A stretch of DNA of 64,000 nucleotides, taken from positions 59,377,053-59,441,052 of the forward strand of contig CM060732.1 of assembly GCA_030704615.1 (NCBI GenBank), given 5' to 3'. Positions within the stretch are counted from its first letter, which is position 1. Each line of letters begins with the position of its first letter. Position numbers and translations under genes: made by a program. Positions 1-11,200 of the stretch are shown here, one piece after another. The stretch comes from Takakia lepidozioides (lineage: Eukaryota > Streptophyta > Takakiopsida > Takakiales > Takakiaceae). The notes beneath the pieces were generated by a model. That model ran no database searches and was not told the origin of the DNA. It saw only the letters and a list, made by a program, of their open reading frames with translations.

Positions 1-179
1 TTGACCACGCACCAAAAAATACGTGCTTGTCTTATGAAAGTTGGACGCTTTAACCCCATTCTTGGCTGTGTATAATCGACAAAAACAGCCATGTATGTGG
101 GTACTTTATCCCCTATTTAACTGCCTCGCAAAGCACCATTAGCCACTAGCACTGATCTCTTGTTGCAGCTGAGAAGCTC

Positions 180-376
180 ACCATGTTAGCCTGTGTGGCT
201 GTGGGTCCTCGGCCTCTCAGTCCGGCAATCAGAGGCACACTATGGGAGGTGCAATGCAGCAGCAGGGTGCAAAACATGGGCGTCGTAAGAGCATCTAGCA
301 GGTCCGAAGAGGCTGTGTCTTCATCTTCTTCGTTGGACTCCTTGCTATCGTCTGAAAACATTCTACGTGCTCTCAC
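180..376 (-). CDS. Candidate exon of unknown gene
   Basis: An open minus-strand stretch encodes an acidic, serine-rich segment (MFSDDSKESNEEDEDTASSD, then LLDALTTPMFC). It ends at a good donor: ATG followed by GTGAGC near 183. A second open stretch (about 363-614, minus) lies just upstream in another frame, with the readable piece LVIPAGPLPLDNTTEDTSTP, so a small intron or a frameshift could separate them. I do not recognise the family. It may be one or two exons of a gene running off the left edge, or chance coding potential. Only the open frames and the donor are seen; the rest is guesswork. Confidence 0.2.
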
Positions 377-2450
377 TGGTGATGGTATGCATCCAAACTG
401 TTGGTGTGCTAGTGTCCTCAGTGGTGTTGTCTAAAGGGAGAGGTCCTGCAGGGATCACCAACTGATTAGCGATTGTTGTGGGAAGCATGGAAGCTGCTGG
501 TGGATCATTATGCAAGGCTGAGGCTTCCTCGTGGAGCTTCCACCTCACAGGTGACGATCCTCCTCTGCATAGGACTCCTACAATCATTCTCCTTATTTTG
601 TCAAGAATATTCAAGTTTCAGCACTCGCATGAAATTCGAGTATGGTTTACCCTGGCCATGGATGTGAATGGTTGCGCATCCATTGCAGCTGTTCAAGTTA
701 CAGTCATATGGGTGCCCACTCAACCCTGTGGCTCGCAGCTTTTAAGTACAATGCGTAAATTGAGTTCAGTGTCGGATTGTCCGTCATCCCGGCCTTTCAA
801 GGTGTGCCGATTACCTTGTTTACTTTCTTTAGAGCCAATGTGTTGTGTAGGGTCGTGCGAAATGTATTGAAGTTTAGAAAAATTTGAAGTTCAGAAAATT
901 ATTTTGGCAAAGCAAGAGACACAGCCCAAAAAGTCAACCTTCATTGCTATAAGAAAGAAAAGAAAGAAAGAAAGAATTTATGATGTCCACTGAGAGCAGT
1001 AACTCAGTATCTTCATTGTTTATCTTACGCATCTCAGAATTTGTTTATCTTACACATCTCAGTGGTATCCTTGCAGAAAGAGGAAGATGCAGACAATGGA
1101 AACAGAAATGTGGCTCTGTTTTCTTGGGGTGGTTTGTTCTTTCATGCATTCTTAGCCTTACTTTGAAATAGAAGGGATTGTACATTAGAGAGTGAAGCAG
1201 GACATAGTAGTAAGGATATAGCATCTCATGCCATAGGTGGTGCATAGAATAGCAGTCTGTATACCCTCAAATGCAATGTAGATAAAGGGCCTTCTCTCAG
1301 TACGTGTTGTGATGGGATGTGAAGTATATGAAACTTTGCCTTTCTCCGAAAGAAGGTAAGCTCTTGTATGGAGTCTTGACTTCAGAGCTAGACTTTCAAA
1401 CAGTCTACAAGATTATCCAGAGATTCCTTTCCATGTGGCATTTCTTTGTATGGATTGGCCACAAGGATAACTTTGCCTTGGTTTGGTTTCTCTTACACCC
1501 ATAATTATTGACATGGTGTGGAACCCCTAACTGAAGGGGTGGTGCGTAGTCATGGCTACTTCTACATGGACCAAACCAGCTCATATGAAACTGGCATATG
1601 TCTGGAAAGTTACAATGTGATGTTTTTAAGATGGAAGACTTTCGGCCACAGCTCTTTGAGATAGGCCTAGAAAATTCCTCCACTCCTTCACAACATTATC
1701 CCTTGGGTGCCATGTAGGACTCCATGGCTTTTGGGCCAAAGCAAACTTGGACCATCAGCATTGCTCGCTCACAACCACACACCAAACACTCAAAAAGCAA
1801 ACAGAAACTTCGCAAGAGAAACCAAACACTCCCGGACGGAAAGCAACCGAGCCAAACACTCACTGGCCCAGTCAAGGACAGTCTACCACAGACCGCCTGC
1901 CACAGTGTGTTTTGCTCTAAATACAGTTGCGTGAAAATGACTTAAAAGATCTTGTATGCACAGCAGGTCCAGCCTGGACATGAATATGGGCTTTTAGGAT
2001 TATGTTAGCTCACTTTCATTAATATTTGACCTTGTATCCTTTTTGGATCCCCGCAGGGAGGGAGGTGTTCTCTTAATCTTAAACTTGTGAGGACTCTGCC
2101 AGAGTCAGAAGAAACACACGTCTCCAGATACTGTATGCCCCCAAAAAAGAGTCACCCAGCACAAAGTATTCCTCACTCTCCTGGGGAACTCCTTGAGCTC
2201 TTTTTGGCACTAGCAAACATCCTTTTTAGCAAGGAGATATCCTCTGCAATACTGTTTCCAGTGCATCCTGCTCCCCAAGCTGTACTTCACCTCTAATGAT
2301 CATCCCCGCCATAGGAAGCGAATTGGTTGACATGTACTGATGATTATACTTTCGAGTCTATAATCATTCCTTTCCACTTTAAAAAGCTTACGCATGTGGT
2401 AACATATATGACCTCTTCAACCTCACAATTGAAGCAACACACTTTCTCTC
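377..2450. other. No gene recognised
   Basis: Apart from a possible neighbouring exon at 363-614, only short open frames without family resemblance are present. An AAAG-type microsatellite lies at about 951-974. A C/A-rich stretch with repeated CCAAACACT-like words lies at about 1780-1860. Nothing else could be supported. Confidence 0.5.
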
Positions 2451-3024
2451 ATGACTCATTCGGAGAGAGCTTATGGAATTACATGTCAAGAGAACTTGGA
2501 TGCTATCCAATCTCACGACAAAGCTCCACTTCTATCGAGAGACATTCTTGGTGCTCCGCAATGATAGAATCTTGAGACCAAATTACATTTCAGCACCCTT
2601 ATCTCCTTCCCTCTTGAGGGCATTGGGGCGGTTCAGGGTGGGTTCCCACAACCTACGGATAGAGACTGGCAGATGGGAAAACCTGCAACGGGAGGACCGC
2701 CTATGTCCAGCTTGCATAGGGCGCAGCAAGGAAATTGAAACTGAAGAACACTTCTTCTTCTACTGCCCTCTATACTACGAGATCCGTGGGAGATTTCACT
2801 GTTTATTCAGTGGAACCCAAACTCTCACTGATGTCTTTCACTATGAGGATAAAAAATGCTTGGCAGCCTACCTACACGAGGCCTTCACCCTTAGACAATC
2901 GCTAGAACATTAATTGTGGTTTCTGGATTTGTTCCTCTCTCATGTTTTCTTCCATTTTGTCCCATAAGCTCTACGAGCTTTCCGCGGACGTTATAAAGCA
3001 CCATTTCATTTCATTTCATTTCTC
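2451..3024 (+). mobile_element. LINE-A copy 1, 5'-truncated, with zf-RVT C-terminus
   Basis: This is the C-terminal end of a non-LTR retrotransposon ORF2. The open frame to the stop near 2913 carries a zinc-binding reverse-transcriptase C-terminus: CPACIGR, then ETEEHF, then YCPLYYEIRGRF. The 3' UTR ends with CTTTCCGCGGACGTTATAAA and a tandem ATTTC tail at about 3001-3023. Four other copies or tails of this family occur in the window (6334-6984 minus, 20975-21310 minus, 17320-17400 plus, 23514-23955 plus). The 5' boundary is where homology to the 21-kb copy begins, so the element is strongly truncated and dead. Its 3' end lies only about 13 bp from the stop codon of the neighbouring PPR-DYW relic. 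Confidence 0.85.
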
Positions 3025-3036
3025 ATGTTGCTGGCT

Positions 3037-3800
3037 TCACCAGTAATCCCCACAAGAGCATATCCCATCTTGGAAGTGATGAAAGCGGTTCGCATCCCGT
3101 ACAACAAGTGTCCGCCCAACAATCTTCGAGAGGAAGTTACTGGCAGTGTGACACACCCGAAGGTTCTTGATCACATAGATGGGCATTCCAGGAGACGTGC
3201 TGATGAGTCCAAACACAATGGCGGGCTTCTCACTGTGGTGACAAAGAGACAATTCCTTTTGCTCCTCCTCCACGTCATGCAACACAAGGCGCGTGTCGGG
3301 CATGTACCCTGCCTCCATCATTTGCCCACACAACCTCCTCAGCTCAGCATGGATTTCCTTGGATGCAATCTGTCTTCCATAACGAACTCATGAACCTGGT
3401 TGTTGAACTCAATCCAACTGCGCCCTGGCTCCTTTCTCACACCTATTTCCTCCATCATTTGTCTAACCTTTGCTGTATCATCCCACCTGCCAGCCGCAGC
3501 ATAGATGTTGGACAGTAGCACGTAAGCTCCAGCATGCCGTGGATTGCACTTCAGAACGCATTTTGCAGCACGTTCTGCTAACTCAACATTGCCATGAATT
3601 CTGCAGGCACCAAGCAAAGCCACCCACACACAAGTATCAGGTTCTATTGGCATTTTCTTAATAAAGTGCTCTGCCTCATCCAATCGCCCTGAACGGCAAA
3701 GTAGGTCGACCATGCAGCCAAAATGCTCCACTGCAGGTGTAAGGCCATGATCTCGACTCATAGAATGAAAGTAGTGATGGCCTTCATCAAATAGGCCCAT
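3037..3800 (-). pseudogene. PPR-DYW protein, E/E+ and DYW region, frameshifted
   Basis: Minus-strand reading gives the C-terminal half of a plant-specific DYW-type pentatricopeptide protein, the family that performs C-to-U RNA editing in organelles. From about 3800 to 3345 it encodes E and E+ motifs (HFGCMVDLLCRSGRLDEAEH, VWVALLGACRIHGNVELAER, YVLLSNIYAAAGRWDDTAKV). The frame is lost at about 3335-3360, where the expected [11 protein letters not shown] is broken. It resumes with the DYW domain ([16 protein letters not shown] to CSCGDYW) ending at 3037. The deaminase HSE motif is present, but the expected CGDCH is reduced to CH, removing one zinc ligand. The upstream PPR array (4120-4560) is rearranged. 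It is most likely a dead copy. Confidence 0.85.
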
Positions 3801-3969
3801 ATGGCTACGAGAAGAGGTATAAAGCTGATACCGTCTGGTTGGAAGCCTTCCTGTTGCATACGATACCGTCTGATGGCTTCCCTACCGGGTCAAATTCATT
3901 TGTGTTCTCAATGCAATTGCCAGCGTAGGAGCTCTGGTAAAGGGTAAGCAGGTCCTCAAAGCTGGAATT

Positions 3970-4116
3970 GTGGTATGCGTTAATTTGAAAACCACTCTTG
4001 TCGACATATATGCCAAATGTGGGAGCGTCAAGGATGCACGTCAAGTGTTTGACGAAATGCTGGAACGAAATGTGATTTCATGGACTGCCATGATCGCAGG
4101 ATATGCTCAGCATGGG
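3970..4116 (+). pseudogene. PPR motif fragment in inverted orientation
   Basis: On the plus strand an open stretch reads LVDIYAKCGSVKDARQVFDE, then MLERNVISWTAMIAGYAQHG, one complete PPR unit of the PLS class. It lies opposite to the neighbouring E/DYW region. It faces a similar unit on the minus strand at about 4150-4289, so the two form a long imperfect inverted repeat with a loop of roughly 35-40 bases. No full-length reading frame surrounds it. Confidence 0.8.
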
Positions 4117-4119
4117 TGT

Positions 4120-4560
4120 TGTCGGGCATTACCCCTTCTCAGACAATTTGAAGGCCTCTTCACCATGACCCTGCTGGATATACCCGTGATGATCGCATTC
4201 CATGAGACCACATTTCTTTCAGCTATTCTGTCAAACATATGACGTGCATCCTTAAGGCTCCTGCATTTGGCGTACATATCCACGAGACTATTCCCTAAAA
4301 TTAATAGATGACTTCATTCCAGTTTTAATGAAGTCAGCATGGACCTGCTTGGGCTTCTCCAGGTGTCCTAGGCTCTTACAGGCCTTGAGAACACAAATGA
4401 ATGTGACCACAGCTGGCATCACACCTTGCCGTCGCATTTGCTCATAGATTTTGAAATCCTCTTCACCTTGCCCATGCTGAGCATGGCATGTGATTATGGC
4501 ATTCCATGAGATCACATCTCGTTCAGGCATTTTGCCGAACACTTGACGTGCACCCCTCAC
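4120..4560 (-). pseudogene. PPR motif fragments of the decayed DYW-type gene
   Basis: Two PPR units are readable on the minus strand. At 4560-4300: GARQVFGKMPERDVISWNAI, then EEDFKIYEQMRRQGVMP, then VTFICVLKACKSLGHLEKPK. At about 4289-4120: LVDMYAKCRSLKDARHMFDR, then AERNVVSWNAIITGYIQQG, the last part after a frame change. The joint between them is broken (SSINFRE stop). With the E/DYW relic at 3037-3800 this is one rearranged locus. LINE-B sequence begins just beyond, at about 4573. Confidence 0.8.
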
Positions 4561-4572
4561 ACTCCCACATTT

Positions 4573-4662
4573 AGCAAACAGAAGCAGAGAGGAAAGGGAG
4601 AGTGCAATTGCCCATTGACGGGGTCAATGGCCACAAGGCTACGGCAAACAACATCTGAGTAT
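4573..4662 (+). mobile_element. LINE-B fragment: zf-RVT piece joined to 3'-end module
   Basis: Bases 4573-4606 match the LINE-B coding piece KQKQRGKGECNCP. They are followed directly by the LINE-B terminal module (GGGTCAATGGCCACAAGGCT...GGCAAACAAC), so the sequence between was deleted. The terminal CT tract is degenerate. Compare the longer copies at 7560-12300 (minus) and 41805-42060 (plus). Confidence 0.7.
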
Positions 4663-5239
4663 ACTAATGTTTACAGTCTCTTCTCTCTGAAGTGGTTTCT
4701 CGTCTGTGCTGTTGCCATTGCTTTCTCATCACGGGGCAGGATGCAGGCCATGGCTGACCAGATACACAATTGATGAAAAGGGCCATGCTTGATAGAAGTG
4801 CTTGATACTAGACCTGATCTTGTATGGAATGTACATTCCGAGCAAGAAAGCGAAAAAGGTTTTGTCCATGGGAGGCCAGCACAAGTAGGACAACTGAAAC
4901 ACAGAATAGTTCACGAGTGAGAGAGAGAGAGAGAGAGTCTCACTAAACTTGGCCTGCCAGATCCTTGTTGGTCATAGGCCACCAAGGACGTAGCACAAGA
5001 GTAGTATACAGCTCCAGTGAGTTACACCCAGTAGTAAAACTTGCCATGTGAAAACAACCAGATTTATTCAAAACAATTAAGACAGATAAAGAGATTTTAC
5101 ACAATGAAAGGGAGAGGGAGAGCTAGACAGAGCTTCCCTGCAATGATGCAAAGGCCTTGAAATAACCTCAATCATACCAATGAATCTATCCCAACCTCCC
5201 CTATCTGGAATCCGAACATCATCCACAGCCAATCTAAAA
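4663..5239. other. 3' flank of the DUF547-ending gene
   Basis: No coding sequence was recognised. A GA-dinucleotide run sits at about 4916-4936. The downstream part (about 4940-5239) would be the 3' UTR of the minus-strand gene whose stop codon is at 5240-5242. No definite poly(A) signal could be assigned. Confidence 0.4.
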
Positions 5240-8200
5240 TCACCTCTGGTTGAAAAGATACCTAAAGCTCCAATCATAAGGAACCACAGACATCCTGTGT
5301 TTGCCTGATTTCTTCTTTAAGCACTCATCCAAAGCTATGTGCTTCTCTTCAGTGAGCTGTTTGCCCACCCACTCCATCAATGATTTGGCATCATGCGAGA
5401 AATCCCGAGCATACCCATGCAGAATTTTGGGGATGAGTACATGCTTTTGCTGGCTTACACCCACTGCTGCCATAAGGAAGTCTTGGCAGGCCACCTGCAG
5501 CTCAGCTCGGATGTTTGTTCCTGTGTAAGTCCTAACCTGCAGAAAAGGTTTTTTGTGTCAACACTCCACTTGAATACATTCCTTCTTTGTAACTCACTGG
5601 GGAGACAATTTCGTGACTCAACTGGCAGAGCACTGAGAAAGAAAAGGGGATTTGTGTTGCTTACCATCGGGCTAGACCTGCTACCACAGCAGAGAGCAAA
5701 GGTGACAAGAGGCTCGGCCTTCTCAAGTGCACACCCAATTCTCTCGTCTTTCTTCTTGTACCTGTGCACTGGTAACAAGCTTACCTGCACTCAATAGGCA
5801 ACACCATAAGAAACGGCATGATTCCTAACTGTTATCAAGAAAATGCACACTGAGGTGGAAGTATAAATAAATAGAAGGAAAAAGTTATGTAAGGTTATGG
5901 GATTGCCTAAACTCCACATCAGAATTGAGAGAGATCTAAACTTGGACCAATGCAATACATTGACCTTTGCCCAAAATTCCGTGAGCAGACAAGGGAGAGA
6001 GATCCACTCATTGATTATTCACTGTGCATTGCCTATGACATTAAGTTGTTAGTCTTTGCAGGAAGCTAACAATCCCAGAGTCAGTTGTGGGGTTTTCGCC
6101 CTCAAGGTATAGGAGAGTCATCCCAACATTGGCATGGCACTCGCAACGACAATCTGACGACAAGGAATGTTTGATTATAAGCTGGTATAGGAATCATGCG
6201 AGAAAGCATGAGATAGAGAGAAGATGGACATTATTAAGTCCATAGGAGGCCGAGAGGACGCAAGGTAATATAGCCATCTAACTCCTTTGGCAGGTTAACA
6301 GAACATAATCAAAGAAACAAAACACAGAGAGAGAAATGAAATGAAATGAAATGGTGCTTTATAACGTCCGCGGAAAGCTCATAGAGCTTATAGGACAAAA
6401 TGGAAAGAAAAACATGAGAGAAAACAGGAAACCAGAGAGATAAGAACTATTGTTCTAGTGATTGTCTAAGGGTGAATGCCTCGTGCAGGTAGGCTGCCAA
6501 GCATTTCTGATCCTCATAGTGAAAGACCTGAGTGAGAGATTGGGTTCCACGGAATACACAATGGAATCTCCCACGGATCTCATAGTATAGGGGGCAATAT
6601 AAGAACTGTTCTTCAGTTTCAATTTCCTGGTTGCGCCCTGTGCAAGCTGGACAGAGGCGGTCCTCCTGCTGCAGGTTTTCCCATCTGCCAGTCTCTATCC
6701 GTAGGTTGTGGGAGCCCACCCTGAACCGCCCCAAAGCCCTCAGGAGAGAAGGAGATAAAGAGGCCGAAAGGTAATTGGGCCGCAAGATTCTATCATCTCG
6801 GAGAACCAGGAATGTTTCTCGATAGAAATGGAGCTTTGTCGTGAGGTTGGGTAACTTCCAAGTTCTCCTGTAGCTCCATGAGCTCCTTTCTGATGAGTTG
6901 GTTGCGGTTGTGCTTGGATGTGATGATCACCCCTTCTGGGTTCACTGGCAAAAGTGAAGCAATAGAGAGTCCATGGCGTTCAAAGAGAGAGAGAGAGAGA
7001 ATGTACTCATAAGATGATTTTTGCCGTAGCCCTGTGGCCATAAACCCCGCGCCTGGTTTATCAAGAGGGAACAAGCACTACCTTTGTGAGGAGCTCACTC
7101 CAGTAGTGGAACTTACCTTCGTAGAAAAAATTGGTTCAGGCTTTCCAGATTTCCTAAGAAACCGTTCACACAAGCACCAATCTGCTGTGTGTGAGGTTCC
7201 CTGCAATTATACCCCAACAGGGCCAGGGCCTTAGGCTCAGCCTCAAGATTTTGAAAGTTGGTGAACGGAGGTGCAGCACTATGTTCTTGATGGACCTGAC
7301 AAAGATCACTCTCTGATGGGAATACCCCGGACATTGTATCAGAAAATGGATATTGTTTTCAGGCCGCCCATGTGACAATGTCCTTTCATCTCTGCATCTG
7401 TTTTTTGTTCAAAGGTAAACTCCCCGCCCTGAGTTTAATTTCAGTCTAGTGCTGAGGGAAGGTATACCCTTCAGATCATCCTTAAGGTCCTCAGCCGTGT
7501 CAAAACTGGAAACAAGCTCAGGGAAGTTTTATGCCTAACTTTGTTGTAGCCTAGAGAGCCTAGAGAGAGAGAGAGAGATTGTACTCATAAGACGTTGTTT
7601 GCCGTAGCCTTGTGGCCATTGACCCGCGCCCAGTTTGAGCGGGAACAAAAGGGACAGAACCTACCTCTGTCAGGGGCTGACGTTGGTAGTAGGACTTACC
7701 TCCATATAAAGAATTAATCCGGGTTTTCCAGATATCCTCTAGAAATCCCTTCACACAAGCATCAATCTGCTGTGTGTGATTTGCCCAAAAACTAGGCCTC
7801 AGGAGGGCCTGGGCTTTTGGCTCAGCCTCGAGACTTTCAAAGTTGGTAAACAGGGGTACAGGCACAATTCCCTTAATAGATTTGAAGAGAGCGTCTCTTT
7901 GGTGAGAGAACCCCGGACAGTGTATCAGAAAATGAATACTATCTTCAGATTGCCCACACAACGGGCAATTGCACTCTCCCTTTCCTCTCTGCTTCTGTTT
8001 GCTGTTCAAAGGTAGGCTTCCTGCCCTGAGTTTAAATTTCAGTCTAGTGCCGAGAGTGGGTAGACCCTTGAGGTCATCCAAGATGTCCTCCCCCATGTCA
8101 CAGACTGGAAACAAGTTCAGGGAAGTTTTCTGCCTAACTTCATTTTCATCAGACAATCTCATGGCAACAGACATGGCTGAGGACACTACAGCCTCTAAGT

Positions 8201-11200
8201 CAGATTTATCCAGCTTGATAACTCCAACCAGGCTAAGTCTCTAGAATCCATTCAAGTGGGGGTGCTTAAGGAGTGTATGTCAGCATGCTCCAAAACAGCC
8301 AATGTGGCTGTTCGGGGTGAGTTTGGCATTCCGTCCTTAAGCTCCCGACGAGATGAATTCAAGGTCAGATGGTGGGGTCAGCTGCAACATATGCCCAACA
8401 CCAGATATCCTAAGTTAATCGAATCTATATCTTGGAAACAGGACCGCCCTGTCAAACAGGCTAAGTCCTGGCAGAAGAGAGTAGAAGAGATCCTCAAGGA
8501 CCTGGACCTGGATCCGCAAGTCTTCCGTACTCCAAGGCAGGTCTAATAATGCGACAAAGCATGGTTTTCTTAACCTCAGAGTTGACCCCTCTGCAGTGGA
8601 AAAATTTAGTGAGCCCCAGAGCTTTGCCCTTGCCAGTTTGAACAACTTTCTGGATATGTGCATCCCAATTACAATTGGAGGAGAACTCAACGCCCAGGTA
8701 AGTGTAGGAAGGGAGGACCGGGATCTCTTGGCTACCCCACTGCCAATTAAGATCACTTCCTCCCTCTCCTCTGTCGTTGAATGCTACCACTGCACATTTG
8801 CTGACATTAGCCTCTAGCCCCCAAAGATCAAAGTATCTCTTCGCGCAATCAATCAACTCCTGGAGATTGGTTGGAGTCTCCCCTATGCCTGCAAAGTCAT
8901 CCGCAAACATAAGGGCTGGTATGGTGGTATCACCCACCCTTAACCCAAATCCCTCACTTTCCACATCCTCGAGGAGTTGATTGATGAAAACATTGAAGAG
9001 CAGAGGGGAGAGAGTACATCCTTGAGCTACACCTTGGTCTATGTCAAAGAAGTTGGACTTCTGTCCGTTAACAGTGACACAGCTTTTGGTGTGAGCATAC
9101 AAGTTGTGGACAACTCTCCACATCTTTCCCTTGATCCCACAAGACCAGAGGCGGAACCATAGGCCATCTCTCCACACCGTGTCATAAGCCTTTTTGACAT
9201 CCAGGAAAAAGACATAAGTGGGTTTCCCTTCTTTTTTCCTTCCCTGGATAATCTGGCTTAGAGTGAAGATATGATCCACACAGCCCCTGTTTCGCCGAAA
9301 GCCAGCTTGGCCTTCGTGGAAACAACCTCTAGACTCCAGATCAACCTCGAGACGAGTACTTATAACTCTGCAGAATGTCTTGCCAACAGCATTGAGGAGC
9401 GTGATGCCACGGTAGTTCCCCGGTTCTTCTCTGTCACCCTTCTTGTATAGATTGACAATGACCCCCTGTCGCCAGCGAAAGGGGATCATTTCAGTCTTCC
9501 AGATAAGGTTAAAGAGGAGAACTAGGGCCTCTATCATGGGATCGCCACCGTGCTTGATAAGCTCGTTGACAATACCATCAGGTCCACCAGCTTTATATCC
9601 AATTTAAATGTTCAATTGCTTCCACAATCTCAGAAGAACTAATGGGAGCATTATAAGCCATTGAAATATACTCCAGTTCATCAGGGCTGTTTTGAATCAT
9701 AGGAACAGTTTTTCCAACTGTGTCCCTCCATTCAGCAGAAGACCCCTCACTGTTAGACCTAGAAGTTCTGCCAAGGATACTGTAGTGAGTTTCAAAGGTT
9801 TTGACAATGTCAACCGATGAAGTCACCACTGCACCTTTAGTAGTCTTCAGCGCTTGTACTTGCTGACCGTTTTTCGGCTTGTACAAACGTTGAAGGGCCA
9901 ACCAGAATTTCTTGTCATTACCACCATGGTGGTTTGAGTTTATTTCACTGTATAACTTGTCCCAGTATAATTTCTTCTGAGACCTAACAAGCTGATTGAT
10001 ATCTTTACGGAGCTGGTAGTACCTCGCCCACAATTCTCTGTTGGTTTCCAAATTGCAGCACTCTTTATAGAGGGCTCGTCTCTCAGCTATCTTGAGTTTA
10101 ATCTCATTAGTCCACCAATTAACTGCTCTACCGCAGACAATTAGTTTCCTCCCAATGATCTTGTCAGCCACGGAGGAAACGAAACTCTCCCAAGAGTCCA
10201 CTGCTCTTTCGACTTCATTTCTTGCGTTAACAGAGCGTGACTGAAGTTCTTGGAGCGATTGGACAAAATGAGGGAGAGCCTCTTGCAAGGCCTGGACGTA
10301 CTCAGCCTTGACCTCCTCATTGTGGAATTTTTCTATGCGCCACTTCCGAATCGAACGTTTCACAGATCTCTTGGTGGGGGAAAACACCTTTTGATCTCAG
10401 TCCAAACCAGGAAGTGGTCAGAGGTACCAATATCAGTTCTGTCGATCAACACATTGGCACACTGGGGGAACAAAATTTTGTCCATTATGATATAGTCCAC
10501 AATGGAACGTTCCCCAGTTTGGGATTTCTCACGAGTCCACTGCACTTGGTCACCTCTTGTCCTGTTATTCAAGGTCAAAAGCTGAAGCTCTTCTAGACAG
10601 TTAATTAACCGTCTGCCATTAGAATTCAGCTCGTCCTCACCAAAAGGTCCAATGATATCGTCCTGATGGATCCCTTTGCCCACCCGGGCATTGAAGTCCC
10701 CCAATAGTACCACCTGACCTTTGGCAAGGAACGAAGCACAGTCCAGCTTTACATCTTCGAAGGCCTTGTCTGCGTCAGCACTAAGGGTCCCCTCTGTGGG
10801 CATGTAAACACAACCAACAAAGAGGTCCTTTGTACTCATGCCGCCCTTCAATTCAGTTTTAGCCAGATACTATGCTCGTACCTCAAACCCTTGTTGATAA
10901 TTTCACAATTGTCAAACAAGAAATCACGGACAAAGAATCCGACCCCTTTTTGACCGCGTTTGGCAGAGGCTGCCTTGAGAGTACACATCTTACCTGCCCA
11001 TTTATAACCAATGACATCTCCAACCAGTTTATCCGACGTTTCCCATGTTTCTTGCCCAGCACAGATATGAATATCATTAGTCCGAAGAACTTGTCCCACT
11101 TCAAGTTGTTTCCTTTGGTTGGTCAACCCTGAGAAGTTGAAAGTGGCCAGCCGCAAGCCAGCCCTTTGCGTGTGAATTGTTTGTCGTCTAGGTAGCTTGT

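Noticed and set aside
10872-11132. Plus-strand frame of 86 codons
   Set aside because: Antisense of the LINE-B endonuclease.
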